From: Sulfurisoma sediminicola
Lineage (GTDB): Bacteria > Pseudomonadota > Gammaproteobacteria > Burkholderiales > Rhodocyclaceae
DNA length: 64,000 bases
NCBI RefSeq assembly: GCF_003865015.1
Contig: NZ_BHVV01000008.1
Coordinates: forward strand, 372,001-436,000
Direction: 5' to 3'
Both the position numbers and the translations under genes were made by a program. The notes beneath the pieces were generated by a model. It ran no database searches. It was given only the letters and a program-made list of their open reading frames with translations, and was not told the DNA's origin. Positions 43,127 through 51,940 of this stretch are shown here, one piece after another (within the stretch, counting starts at the first letter, position 1; each line of letters opens with the position of its first letter).

Positions 43127-43843
43127 ATGCACTCCTTACTCGAAGAACATGATCGCTGGCGCGCCGCCCGTCTCGCCGAACTGACCAAGGCCGACGGCTG
43201 GCTCACGCTGGCCGGCCTCGTCTGGCTCGACGACGGCGAGCATCGCGTCGGCTCCGCCCCCGGCTGCGACATCGAACTGCCGGGCGTGCCGCCCCACCTC
43301 GGAGCCCTGCGCGTCGCCGGCAGCCGGGCCGAATGGTTGCCCACGGACGGCGCGCCGCAGGTCCTGCGGAGCGATTCCGGCGGCGCACCCACCGTCGTCA
43401 GCCATGGCGCCACCAGCTTCTTCGTCATCGAGCGCGACGGCCGCCTCGCGCTGCGCGTGCGCGACGCGGAGAGTCCGACGCGCCGCAATTTCACCGGCAT
43501 CGACTGCTTCGACTTCGATCCGGCGTGGCGCATCGAAGCCCGCTGGGACGGCACGCTGGCCCGCTTCACGCGGGATGGGGTGGTCCATGCGCTGCGCCCG
43601 CAGAGACCAGACGCAGACCCGCTGCATTTCGTCATAGCCGATGCCGGCAGCGGTCGCGAAACCTACGGCGGCGGACGCTTCCTGCATGCCCTCGCCCCGC
43701 AAGGCGACCGCCTGACGCTCGACTTCAACCGCGCCATCAATCCACCCTGCGCCTTCACCCCGTTCGCGGTCTGCCCGCTGCCGCCGACCGAGAACCGCCT
43801 GCCGTTCGCCGTAACGGCCGGCGAAAAGACCTGGAAGGGTTGA
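43127..43843 (+). CDS. DUF1684 domain protein
   Basis: The 238-residue protein has the conserved DUF1684 features: NFTGIDCFDFDPAWRIEARW in the middle and, near the end, GRETYGGGRFL and FNRAINPPCAFTPFAVCPLPP. The family is widespread and uncharacterised. No signal peptide is visible, so it is likely cytoplasmic. It sits between the norB terminator and norE, a position suggesting either its own promoter or an incidental neighbour. Confidence 0.85.
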   Translation: MHSLLEEHDRWRAARLAELTKADGWLTLAGLVWLDDGEHRVGSAPGCDIELPGVPPHLGALRVAGSRAEWLPTDGAPQVLRSDSGGAPTVVSHGATSFFVIERDGRLALRVRDAESPTRRNFTGIDCFDFDPAWRIEARWDGTLARFTRDGVVHALRPQRPDADPLHFVIADAGSGRETYGGGRFLHALAPQGDRLTLDFNRAINPPCAFTPFAVCPLPPTENRLPFAVTAGEKTWKG

Positions 43844-43918
43844 TTCACCTTATCCCGAGTCAAGGCGGCTCCATGAGGGTTTGCTGATACTTGAGGCCTT
43901 TCCTCATCCATCCGCACC

Positions 43919-44509
43919 ATGACCGCCCACGCCCGCCGCCACGGCCACGCCCTGGCCGAGTATCCGCCCGGCGACCTCGCCATCTGGGTCTTCATCCTCG
44001 CCGAGCTGCTGGCCTTCGGCGTGCTGTTCGCCGCCTACGCCATCACCCGGCTGAAGAACCTCGACCTCTTCAACGAGATGCAACTGACGCTGAACCGCGA
44101 CGCCGGCGCCCTCAACACCCTGCTGCTGATCACCGGCAGCTGGTTCGTTGCACGGGCAGTGGCGGCGATCAAGGCCGACCGCCGCCACGGAGCCGCCAAC
44201 TTTCTGCTTGCCGGTATCGCCTCCGGCTTCGCTTTCCTTGTCGTCAAGTATTTCGAGTACTCGGCCAAGTTCGATGCCGGCATCAGCCTCGACACCAACA
44301 CCTTCTACATGTTCTACATCTCGCTCACCATGTTCCACGCGCTGCACGTGGTGCTGGGCATGGTGATCCTCGGCTTCGTCTGGAACAAGGCGCGCCAGGG
44401 CGCCTACACGGCGCGCGAGCACCACGGCATCGAGACCGGCGCCTCCTACTGGCACATGGTCGACCTGGTGTGGATCATCCTGTTCCCGCTGGTCTATGTG
44501 ATGCGATGA
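43919..44509 (+). CDS. norE: NorE-like cytochrome c oxidase subunit III family protein
   Basis: This 196-residue membrane protein has five predicted helices and the oxidase subunit III signature stretches (FHALHVVLGMVILGFVW; GASYWHMVDLVWIILFPLVYV). In denitrifiers such subunit-III-like proteins encoded beside norCB are called NorE and aid NOR maturation or activity. norF follows after four bases. No FNR-type box is visible directly upstream. Confidence 0.9.
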   Translation: MTAHARRHGHALAEYPPGDLAIWVFILAELLAFGVLFAAYAITRLKNLDLFNEMQLTLNRDAGALNTLLLITGSWFVARAVAAIKADRRHGAANFLLAGIASGFAFLVVKYFEYSAKFDAGISLDTNTFYMFYISLTMFHALHVVLGMVILGFVWNKARQGAYTAREHHGIETGASYWHMVDLVWIILFPLVYVMR

Positions 44510-44513
44510 ATAT

Positions 44514-44774
44514 ATGAGCCCCCATGTCCTCAATGTCGTCTGGATCGCGCTGATGGCGGCGACCGCCGTCACCTGGTTCGTCGGCGAAATCCACGCCGCC
44601 GGCCCCAAGGCCGTCGCCGTCATCCTCGCCATCGCCGGCGTCAAGGGCTGGCTGGTGATCTACGATTTCATGGCCTTGCGTCGCGTCAAATTTCTTTGGC
44701 GCGCGGTCGTGCTAGGCTGGCTGCTCCTCGTGCTGGCGATCATCATGCTGGCGTACTGGCTAGGTCTGAAATGA
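44514..44774 (+). CDS. norF: NorF-like small membrane protein (subunit IV-like)
   Basis: The 86-residue protein has three predicted helices. It resembles the short prokaryotic cytochrome oxidase subunit IV proteins that accompany NorE. The role is assembly or stability of NOR by analogy. Its stop overlaps the norQ start (ATGA). Confidence 0.82.
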   Translation: MSPHVLNVVWIALMAATAVTWFVGEIHAAGPKAVAVILAIAGVKGWLVIYDFMALRRVKFLWRAVVLGWLLLVLAIIMLAYWLGLK

Positions 44775-45565
44775 ACGCACCCCATACCGAACTGCCCTAC
44801 TACGAAGCCGCCGGCAACGAAGTCGATCTCTTCGAACACGCCTGGAAGAACCACCTGCCCGTGCTGATCAAGGGCCCGACCGGCGTCGGCAAGACGCGCT
44901 TCGTCGCCTACATGGCGGCGAAACTGAACCTTCCCATCTACACCGTGGCCTGCCACGACGACCTGACCGCAGCCGACCTGGTCGGCCGCCATCTGATCGG
45001 CGACGGCGCCACCTACTGGTCCGACGGCCCGTTGACGCGCGCCGTGCGCGAAGGCGGCATCTGCTACCTCGACGAGGTGGTCGAGGCGCGCAAGGACACC
45101 ACCGTCGTCATCCATCCGCTGGCCGACCATCGCCGCGTGCTGCCCATCGACCGCACCGGCGAGGTGCTGCACGCGCCATCCTCGTTCATGCTCGTGGTTT
45201 CCTACAACCCCGGCTACCAGAACTTCATGAAGGGCATGAAGCCCTCGACGCGGCAGCGCTTCGTCTCGCTGCGCTTCGACTTTCCGAATGCCGAACGCGA
45301 GGAAAGCATCCTCCGCGGCGAAACCGGCTGCGACGAGATGACGGCCAAGCGCCTGGTCGGCATCGGCCGCAGCCTGCGCGCGCTCAAGGACGTCGACCTC
45401 GAGGAAGTCGCCAGCACGCGCCTGCTGGTCTATGCGGCGATACTCATACGCGACGGCATGGACCCGGTGGAGGCCTGCCGTGCCTCGCTGGTCGAGAGCC
45501 TCACCGACGACCAGGAAGTCGCCGAGGCCTTGCTGGAGGTGGTGCTTGCCACATTCGGGCGCTGA
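44771..45565 (+). CDS. norQ: NorQ/CbbQ-type MoxR AAA+ ATPase
   Basis: The 264-residue AAA+ protein has Walker A GPTGVGKT (35-42) and Walker B GGICYLDE (95-102). SYNPGYQNFMKGMKPSTRQRF is the sensor and second-region homology typical of CbbQ/NorQ. NorQ works with the VWA protein NorD to insert the non-heme iron into NorB. norD is separated from norQ here by two genes and a 408-base palindrome-rich gap. Confidence 0.95.
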   Translation: MNAPHTELPYYEAAGNEVDLFEHAWKNHLPVLIKGPTGVGKTRFVAYMAAKLNLPIYTVACHDDLTAADLVGRHLIGDGATYWSDGPLTRAVREGGICYLDEVVEARKDTTVVIHPLADHRRVLPIDRTGEVLHAPSSFMLVVSYNPGYQNFMKGMKPSTRQRFVSLRFDFPNAEREESILRGETGCDEMTAKRLVGIGRSLRALKDVDLEEVASTRLLVYAAILIRDGMDPVEACRASLVESLTDDQEVAEALLEVVLATFGR

Positions 45566-45938
45566 CCCCGCGCCCGGCCAGGATCTCGCCATCGCGGCCG
45601 AGTCGCTCTATCTGGTCAACCTGATGCTGGCGCCAGGGCTGGGCTTTCTCGCCATCGCCTGGCTCTGGTTCAAGCACCGCGGCACCGCGCCGGTGCTGGC
45701 CCGCTGCCATCTCGATCAGACCTTCTGGGTCAGCCTCTGGGGAGGCGCATTGATCGTCGCCGCCGTCGCCGGCTTCGTGCTCCTCTTCGGTCTCCATTCG
45801 GAATGGACCTGGACCTACGTCATCCTCTACTTCACCTGCATCCACTCGACGCTGATCATGTTCGGCATCCTCGGCCTGGCCAAGGCCATGGCGGGACAAC
45901 CCTATGTCTATCCCCTCATCGGCCGCAAATGTGATTGA
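45546..45938 (+). CDS. Small membrane protein in nor cluster, unknown
   Basis: The 130-residue product has three to four hydrophobic segments (NLMLAPGLGFLAIAWLWF; SLWGGALIVAAVAGFVLLFGL; YVILYFTCIHSTLIMFGILGLA). No family is recognised with confidence. Translation probably starts at the TTG at 45546 inside the end of norQ, because GGAGGT lies five bases upstream (45535-45540) and no ATG or GTG occurs in frame before the first helix. The stop overlaps the start region of the polyferredoxin gene. The coupling on both sides suggests that the product works with NorQ or the polyferredoxin. Confidence 0.72.
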   Translation: MPHSGADPAPGQDLAIAAESLYLVNLMLAPGLGFLAIAWLWFKHRGTAPVLARCHLDQTFWVSLWGGALIVAAVAGFVLLFGLHSEWTWTYVILYFTCIHSTLIMFGILGLAKAMAGQPYVYPLIGRKCD

Positions 45939-46932
45939 GGCGCCGGTCAGCTGGCACACCAAGTCGGCGCCGGGCAAGGCCGGCGCGATCCAGCACGGCC
46001 GCCTGTGGGCGCAGATCGGCTTCTTCGTGCTGTTCGTCGTCGCGCCGGTCTTCGACATCTTCCGCTACGATCTGACCCAAGGCCACGCCATCATCCTCGG
46101 CCTCGACTGGCACCTCGGCCTCGACGACTTCTTCGCCGGCAGGATCACGGCGACCGAAGCCGGCATCAACATCCTGCTGCGCCTGTTCCTGCCACTGCTC
46201 GGCGGCGCCGCGATCTTCCTCGCCATCGCCTGGCGCTGGGGCCGACTTTACTGCGGTTGGCTGTGCCCGCATTTCTCGGTGGTCGAGACCATCAACCGCC
46301 TGATGCGCCATGCGTCGGGCAAGCAGAGCCTGTGGGACCGCAAACCCGTGCCGCCGAAGAATCCGGACGGCAGCGCCTTCGTCGTCGATGCGCGCTGGTG
46401 GCTGGTCACCCTGCCGCTCACCGTGCTGTTCGCCGCCCTCTGGGCCATCGTGCTGATCACCTACCTGCTGCCGCCGGCGGAGGTTTACGGCAACCTCCTC
46501 GCGCTCGCCCCGACGCGCAACCAGGCGCTGTTCATCGGCGTCGGCACGCTGGTGCTGACGCTCGAATTCATTTTCGCGCGGCACCTGTTCTGCCGCTTCG
46601 GCTGCGCGGTCGGCCTGTTCCAGAGCCTGGCGTGGATGGGCAACCGCGGCGCCATGGTGATCGGCTTCCAGCGCCGCCGCGCGGCCGACTGCAACAGTTG
46701 CTACACCGCCGACGGCCCCGGCTACGCGGCCTGCGAGGGCGTCTGCCCGATGCGGCTGCGGCCGCGCGTGCCCAAGCACCAGATGTTCACCTGCACCCAG
46801 TGCGGCCAGTGCATCGCCGCCTGCGCCACGGTGCAGCGCGATTCACCCAAGGGCACGCTGCTGGCGTGGGTGGAACATGAAGCCGCGCAGCAGAACGAGG
46901 CGCAGGTCAGCCTCACGGGGAAGCGGGATTAG
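45904..46932 (+). CDS. Membrane polyferredoxin (NapH/CcoG-like) in nor cluster
   Basis: The 342-residue protein has four to five membrane segments and several cysteine clusters: LYCGWLCPHFS (~115), LFCRFGCAVG (~235), CNSC...CEGVCP and CTQCGQCIAACATV (~300). The last is a CxxCxxCxxxC 4Fe-4S site. It resembles the cores of NapH, NosR and the oxidase-assembly protein CcoG/RdxA but lacks the C-terminal domain of CcoG. It could pass electrons from quinol to the periplasm or serve metal insertion into NOR. The ATG overlaps the preceding gene. Confidence 0.85.
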   Translation: MSIPSSAANVIEAPVSWHTKSAPGKAGAIQHGRLWAQIGFFVLFVVAPVFDIFRYDLTQGHAIILGLDWHLGLDDFFAGRITATEAGINILLRLFLPLLGGAAIFLAIAWRWGRLYCGWLCPHFSVVETINRLMRHASGKQSLWDRKPVPPKNPDGSAFVVDARWWLVTLPLTVLFAALWAIVLITYLLPPAEVYGNLLALAPTRNQALFIGVGTLVLTLEFIFARHLFCRFGCAVGLFQSLAWMGNRGAMVIGFQRRRAADCNSCYTADGPGYAACEGVCPMRLRPRVPKHQMFTCTQCGQCIAACATVQRDSPKGTLLAWVEHEAAQQNEAQVSLTGKRD

Positions 46933-47005
46933 GAATGGACCACCCGCAGTTTCAGAGTTGCGCGCACGTGGGCCGCTGGGGTGTCCCGCCCTGCTCATGT
47001 TCCAC

Positions 47006-47283
47006 GGCTTGCTTTGCACAGCAAGCCGGCTACGGCAGCGCGGAGCAGTGCTCCGCGCAACCCTGCCTACGCCCTCCGGCGTTGGCTATAAGCCAACGCC
47101 TCCCCCTTTACTTCGCTGGTCGAGACACCCCACCGACCCAGACAATGGCCGCGTGGGTTTTCACGCAAACCAACGCCCACAGGTTCTTCGCCCGGGGCGT
47201 CGGGTATCCGATGCAGCGAAGTAAAGGGGGAGGGCTGGGCGTCGCCCAGCCCGGAGGACATGAGCAGCATCGGATACCCGGCG
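47006..47283. repeat. Cluster of palindromes between polyferredoxin gene and norD
   Basis: The 408-base gap 46933-47340 has no gene. It holds perfect or near-perfect inverted repeats: 47006-47013/47020-47027 (8 bp), 47039-47047/47049-47057 (9 bp, one-base centre), 47078-47087/47091-47100 (10 bp), 47099-47117/47215-47233 (19 bp, long-range) and 47232-47240/47244-47252 (9 bp). A 17-base repeat around GGTATCCGATGC near 47198-47214 also recurs inverted at ~47267. The region looks like an inserted REP or MITE-like element. Confidence 0.75.
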
Positions 47284-47340
47284 TCCCGGACGCACCGAGA
47301 TCACAATCAAGGCTGGCGCACAGCGCCATGAAATAACGCC

Positions 47341-49188
47341 ATGGAAGAGTGGGTCGGCGACCTCTGGCACCGCTGGATCACCAAGACCGCGCGGCGCGAC
47401 CATCCCGAGGCCGCCGTGCGGCTGGCCGACATGGAGAAGACGCTGGGCGTGGTGTTCCGCGCGCTCGGCGGCGACGCCGGGCTGCGCGTGGCCGCCGCCA
47501 GCGACCAGCACCACGGCGCCCGTCGCCGCCTGCTCGAACGCATCGCCGGCACCGGCCTGCGCTCCGCCCACGCCGCGCTCGACATGGAGACGCTGCGGCT
47601 GCCGCCGAGCATCGCCTATTTCGCCGACCGCAGCCTCAACCGCGATCTCTACCTGTGGCTCACGGCCGTCGCCGCACACGAGCCGCCGCCGTCGGCTCAC
47701 GAATGGATCGTCCGCAACCAGCAGGCGACGATCTCGGCGCTGCATCGCTTTCCCGGACTCAAGGCCCGCTACGACCGGCTGGTGGCCGCCGCCATCGCCG
47801 AGCGCATTGCCCCCGAAACGATGCCCGAGGACGAGGCGGCACAGGAACGCGCGGTGCGCGCGGCGCTGACCGCGCCCGGCACCGTGCCGCGACTGCCGAC
47901 CTTGTCGCGCCCCAAGGCCAAGGCACTGCAGCCCGTGCCGCTCTGGCTCTATCCCGCGCCGACAGCGCTGCCGCGTGGCCGCGGTGGTGCCAATCAGAAC
48001 CCCGAAAGCGCCGGCGCCAAGCAGGAAGAGGCCGAGCGCAAGCAATACCAGGCCGAGCGCGTGGACATGCCGGAGAACGAGTCGCCGATGATCCTGATGT
48101 TCCGCGCCGAGAGCATCCTGTCGTGGGCCGAATTCGTGCGCGTCAATCGCGACACCGACGAGGACGAGAACCCGGATGCGGGAGCCGCCGCCGAAAGCCT
48201 CGACAAGCTCTCGCTGGCCGACGACGACGGCCAGCGCGTCGCCTCCAAGGTGCGCTTCGACCTCGACCTGCCCGCTGCCGCCGAGGACGACATCCCCCTC
48301 GGCCCCGGCATCCCGCTGCCCGAGTGGGACTACCGCAAGCACGAACTCAAGCCCGATTATTGCCGCCTGCAGCCGCTGCTCGCGCGCGGCGCCGAACCCA
48401 TGCCGCTGCCCGAACGCCTGCGCCGCCCGGCGCGGAAATTGCGCAGCCAGTTCGCGGCGCTGGCACCGGCACGGCGCTGGCTCAAGGCCCAGCCCGACGG
48501 CACCGAGCTCGACATCGACGCCTGCGTGCGCATCCACACCGACCGCCTCGCCGGCCAGCACTTCGGCAACGCCGGCGCCTATCTGGCGATGAATCAGCGT
48601 GAGCGCGACCTCGCCTGCCTCGTCCTCGCCGACCTCTCGCTCTCCACCGATGCAGGAATCGCCGACGAGCACCGCGTCATCGACGTCATCCGCGACAGCC
48701 TGATGCTGTTCGGCGAGGCGCTCGGCGCCACCGGCGATGCCTTCGCCCTCTACGGCTTCTCCTCGCTCAAGCGCAGCCTGGTGCGTTTCCACGAGATCAA
48801 GACCTTCGCCGACCCGCTCGACGCCGCCGCGCGCGGCCGCATCGCCGCCATCAAGCCCGGTTACTACACCCGCATCGGCGCCGCGATTCGCCACGCCACC
48901 ACGCTGCTGAATAAGCAGCCGGCCGCCATGCGCCTGCTGCTTATCCTGTCGGATGGCAAGCCGCACGACATCGATCTCTACGAGGGCCGCTATGGCATCG
49001 AGGACACGCGCATGAGCGTGATCGACGCCCGCAAAGCCGGCATCAAGCCCTTCTGCGTCACCATCGACCGCGAGGGTGCCTCGTATCTACCGCACGTCTT
49101 CGGTCCCGGCGGCTTCACCGTGCTGCGCAAGCCCGAGGAACTGCCGACCAAGCTGCCGCTGCTCTATGCGCAGCTGACGGGGCACTGA
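47341..49188 (+). CDS. norD: NorD, von Willebrand factor A domain protein
   Basis: The 615-residue cytoplasmic protein has a C-terminal VWA domain with the MIDAS motif DLSLST (DxSxS). Upstream is a long helical region with a charged linker (AKQEEAERKQYQAERVD). It acts with NorQ to mature NorB. In many denitrifiers norD directly follows norQ; here two genes and a palindrome cluster intervene, so norD may need its own promoter or read-through. It converges on nirN with 41 bases between stops. Confidence 0.94.
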   Translation: MEEWVGDLWHRWITKTARRDHPEAAVRLADMEKTLGVVFRALGGDAGLRVAAASDQHHGARRRLLERIAGTGLRSAHAALDMETLRLPPSIAYFADRSLNRDLYLWLTAVAAHEPPPSAHEWIVRNQQATISALHRFPGLKARYDRLVAAAIAERIAPETMPEDEAAQERAVRAALTAPGTVPRLPTLSRPKAKALQPVPLWLYPAPTALPRGRGGANQNPESAGAKQEEAERKQYQAERVDMPENESPMILMFRAESILSWAEFVRVNRDTDEDENPDAGAAAESLDKLSLADDDGQRVASKVRFDLDLPAAAEDDIPLGPGIPLPEWDYRKHELKPDYCRLQPLLARGAEPMPLPERLRRPARKLRSQFAALAPARRWLKAQPDGTELDIDACVRIHTDRLAGQHFGNAGAYLAMNQRERDLACLVLADLSLSTDAGIADEHRVIDVIRDSLMLFGEALGATGDAFALYGFSSLKRSLVRFHEIKTFADPLDAAARGRIAAIKPGYYTRIGAAIRHATTLLNKQPAAMRLLLILSDGKPHDIDLYEGRYGIEDTRMSVIDARKAGIKPFCVTIDREGASYLPHVFGPGGFTVLRKPEELPTKLPLLYAQLTGH

Positions 49189-49212
49189 AAAGTCGGCGCT
49201 GGCCGTACGGCG
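49188..49212 (+). repeat. Dispersed 25-base motif, copy 3
   Basis: This reads AAAAGTCGGCGCTGGC then CGTACGGCG, starting at the last base of the norD stop codon in the norD-nirN gap. Confidence 0.6.
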
Positions 49213-49229
49213 AGGCCTGATCCCGCGCC

Positions 49230-50786
49230 TCAGTGGCTGGTGCCTTCTGACCGGGTGATCTTGTTGTAGAGGTTGTACTTCCCGACCGGCTTGTCCATCG
49301 GGATGCGCTTCACTTCCTTGAAGGTCGCGGCATCGAACACCACCAGCGCGCCGCCGTCGGCCTTGCGTTCCCACAGGCTGGCCAGCGCGTACTTGCCGTC
49401 GCGGGTGAATTCGACGTGCGCCAGCGTCTTGCCCGGCGCGACCTTCACCTCGGCCACACGTTCGAGCGTGCGCTTGTCGATGATCTGCAGCGTGTCCTTG
49501 GCCTTGGACATCATCGAATCGGTCCAGGCATAGGGCGTCGCCTCGTGGCTGCGCATGAAGAAGCCGGGGCCGCGCGTCGGGATCTGCTTCACCGTCTGCC
49601 AACTCTTGAGGTCGATGACGCTGACCATCCCCTCCTTGAGATTGGGCGAGGCCATGACGCGGCGGCCGTTCCAGTCCCAGGTGATGCCGGAGCCGAGATG
49701 CGGCATGCCGGGCAGGTCGAGGTCGGCAACCTTCTTGCGTGCGTCAAGATTGACCACCTGGCCGCCGCCGCCCTCGCGTGCGGCGCCCATCAGCTCGGAG
49801 TAGTCCTGCGTGAAGAAGAAGTCGTCGAGCGGCGTCGACAGGAAGGTGCGGCGCGGATTGAGGAAACCCGGAATGAAGGCGCCTTCCTTGTACTTGAAGT
49901 CGTGGATCATGCCGACGGGCACATCCTCGGCCTTCGGATCGTAGCTGATCTCCCACACCTCGGGCACATCCTTGAGCGCGGCGACGAAGCTCTGGCGCGG
50001 GGCAGCATCATAGACCGCCGACACGCGCGAGCTTTCCTTGCCGTCCTTGTCGCGCACCGGGTGCACCTTGAGCAGGTTGAGGTCGGCATCGAGCAGCACC
50101 AGGGTGTGCGGCAGGTAGTTGGCGACAGCGACATACTTGCCGTCGCCCGACACCGCGACGTTGCGGGTATTGATGCCGGCGCGGATCTCGGCGACGACCT
50201 TGAGGTTCCACAGGTCGAACTTGCTGACCCAGCCATCGCGCGAGGCGAAAAAGACGTAGCGGCCGTCCGGGGTGAACTTCGGCCCGCCGTGCAGCGCGTA
50301 GCGGCTGGGGAAGCGGTGGATGGGTTCGAGCTTGTCGCCGTCGAGCACGGTGACGTGATGGTCGCCGGTCTCGACCACGATAAACAGGTTCATCATGTCG
50401 ACGCCGTCGAAGACGGCGGCCGGCTTGTCGGGCAGGCTGCCCGGCTTGAAATTGACGATGCGCGACTCGCGGATCTGCGCCTCCGTCCACGCCGGCTTCG
50501 GGCTCACCGGCGTGTAGATCCAGTTCACCACCGCCTCGATTTCCTCGGTCGAGAGGCGATCCCTGAATCCTTCCATCTGCGTCGCCGCCCTGCCCTCGCG
50601 CACGGTCTTGATCGCCTCCGGCTTGCGCAGCCGTTCCAGGCTCTCGGGCAGCAGCGCCGGGCCGGTGATGCCGAGGCGGTCGGGTCCGTGACAGGCCACG
50701 CAATGCTGCCGGAAAATATTCTGCGGCTCGGCGGCGACTGCCCAGCCGGTCGCGCAGGCGAGGACGAACGCGATCAGGCCGCGCAT
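49230..50786 (-). CDS. nirN: NirN: cytochrome c with heme d1-type propeller (dihydro-heme d1 dehydrogenase)
   Basis: The 518-residue periplasmic protein has a signal peptide (1-19) and a heme c site CVACH (Cys29, Cys32, His33). A cd1-type eight-bladed propeller begins around residue 100. GPALLPESLERLRKPEAI and GRAATQMEGF after the heme are NirN-like; NirS proteins have a different, longer c domain. NirN performs the last step of heme d1 formation. It overlaps nirJ by 13 bases. No nirS is in the window, so heme d1 made here must serve an enzyme encoded elsewhere. Confidence 0.88.
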   Translation of the reverse strand: MRGLIAFVLACATGWAVAAEPQNIFRQHCVACHGPDRLGITGPALLPESLERLRKPEAIKTVREGRAATQMEGFRDRLSTEEIEAVVNWIYTPVSPKPAWTEAQIRESRIVNFKPGSLPDKPAAVFDGVDMMNLFIVVETGDHHVTVLDGDKLEPIHRFPSRYALHGGPKFTPDGRYVFFASRDGWVSKFDLWNLKVVAEIRAGINTRNVAVSGDGKYVAVANYLPHTLVLLDADLNLLKVHPVRDKDGKESSRVSAVYDAAPRQSFVAALKDVPEVWEISYDPKAEDVPVGMIHDFKYKEGAFIPGFLNPRRTFLSTPLDDFFFTQDYSELMGAAREGGGGQVVNLDARKKVADLDLPGMPHLGSGITWDWNGRRVMASPNLKEGMVSVIDLKSWQTVKQIPTRGPGFFMRSHEATPYAWTDSMMSKAKDTLQIIDKRTLERVAEVKVAPGKTLAHVEFTRDGKYALASLWERKADGGALVVFDAATFKEVKRIPMDKPVGKYNLYNKITRSEGTSH

Positions 50787-51928
50787 GGCACGACTCCGAT
50801 TTCTTCGTCGCTGAGGTAGCACCCCGGATCTTCCGCCCACGGGTCGCCGGTGAGCTGCTGGGCGCGCACGCGGGTGTTGCCGCCGCAGATGTCGAAGTGG
50901 CGACACCGGCCGCAGCGCCCGCCGACATGGCGCGGCTGCGCCTTGAGCCCGGCCAGCAGCGGGTCGGAGATGTCAGTCCAGATCTGCGAGAACGGCCGCT
51001 CGCGCACGTTGCCGAGCGTGTAGTGCCACCACATGGTGTCGGGATGCACGTTGCCGAGGTTGTCGATGTTGGCGACATTGACGCCGCTGGAGTTGCCGCC
51101 CCATTGCGCCAGCTTCTGCCGGATGTGCGCCGCGAGGTCCGGGAAATTGCGTCGCACCCAGTAGAGCAGGTAGACGCCATCGGCATCGTTGTTGCCGGTG
51201 GTGAATTCCTTCTTCAGCCCCTGCTGCTGGTGCCGCCAGCAGGTGTCGAACAGCAGGTCCATGGCCTGCCGCGTCATCTGGTGGTGGGCGTCGTCCTTGC
51301 GGTTCTTGTTGCCGCGCCCGGCATAGTTGAGATGCGAGAAGTAGAAACGATCGATGCCCTCGTCCTCGACCAGCTGCAGCAGCGCCGGCAGGTCGTCGAA
51401 GTTGTCCTGCGTCAGCGTGAAGCGCACGCCGACCTTGAGGCCGGCGTCGCGGCAGAGGCGGATCGCGTGCAGCGACTTGTCGAAGGCACCCTGCATGCGG
51501 CGGAACTTGTCGTGGGTCGCGCCCATGCCATCGAGGCTGATGCCGACGTAGTCGAAGTCGGCGGCTTCGACACGGCGGCACATGGCCTCGTCGATCAGCG
51601 TGCCGTTGCTGGAGAGCGCGGTATAGAAGCCGAGCGCCTTCGAACGGCCCGCGATGTCGAAGATGTCGGGACGCAGCAGCGGCTCGCCGCCGGAGAGGAT
51701 CAGCGCCGGCACATGGAATAACTTGAGGTCGTCCATCACGCCGAATACTTCGGCGGTCGTCAGCTCGCCGGCGAAGTCCTTGTCGGCAGAGATCGAGTAG
51801 CAGTGCTTGCAGGTGAGGTTGCAGCGCCGCACCAGGTTCCAGATCACCACCGGCCCCGGCGGTTTGCGCGCGGGACCGAGCGGTGTCGGCGCGGCGATCT
51901 CCTGCATGAACTGGGAAATGCGGAACAT
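50774..51928 (-). CDS. nirJ: NirJ: radical SAM/SPASM enzyme of heme d1 synthesis
   Basis: The 384-residue enzyme has the radical SAM motif CNLTCKHC (Cys36, Cys40, Cys43). A C-terminal SPASM-type cluster (CGRCRHFDICGG and a later CYL) binds auxiliary Fe-S. Its N-terminus MFRISQFMQE is typical of NirJ, which removes the propionate side chains of didecarboxysiroheme to give the oxo groups of heme d1. Genes nirD/L/G/H and nirF, also needed, are not in the window. It is 12 bases from the prenyltransferase gene upstream in the same run. Confidence 0.94.
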   Translation of the reverse strand: MFRISQFMQEIAAPTPLGPARKPPGPVVIWNLVRRCNLTCKHCYSISADKDFAGELTTAEVFGVMDDLKLFHVPALILSGGEPLLRPDIFDIAGRSKALGFYTALSSNGTLIDEAMCRRVEAADFDYVGISLDGMGATHDKFRRMQGAFDKSLHAIRLCRDAGLKVGVRFTLTQDNFDDLPALLQLVEDEGIDRFYFSHLNYAGRGNKNRKDDAHHQMTRQAMDLLFDTCWRHQQQGLKKEFTTGNNDADGVYLLYWVRRNFPDLAAHIRQKLAQWGGNSSGVNVANIDNLGNVHPDTMWWHYTLGNVRERPFSQIWTDISDPLLAGLKAQPRHVGGRCGRCRHFDICGGNTRVRAQQLTGDPWAEDPGCYLSDEEIGVVPCAA

Positions 51929-51940
51929 CGTCCGCCCGCC

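Noticed and set aside
43840-43870. TTGAT followed by GTCAA upstream of norE as an FNR box
   Set aside because: The half-sites are separated by about 14 bases instead of 4, so this is not an FNR/Dnr palindrome.
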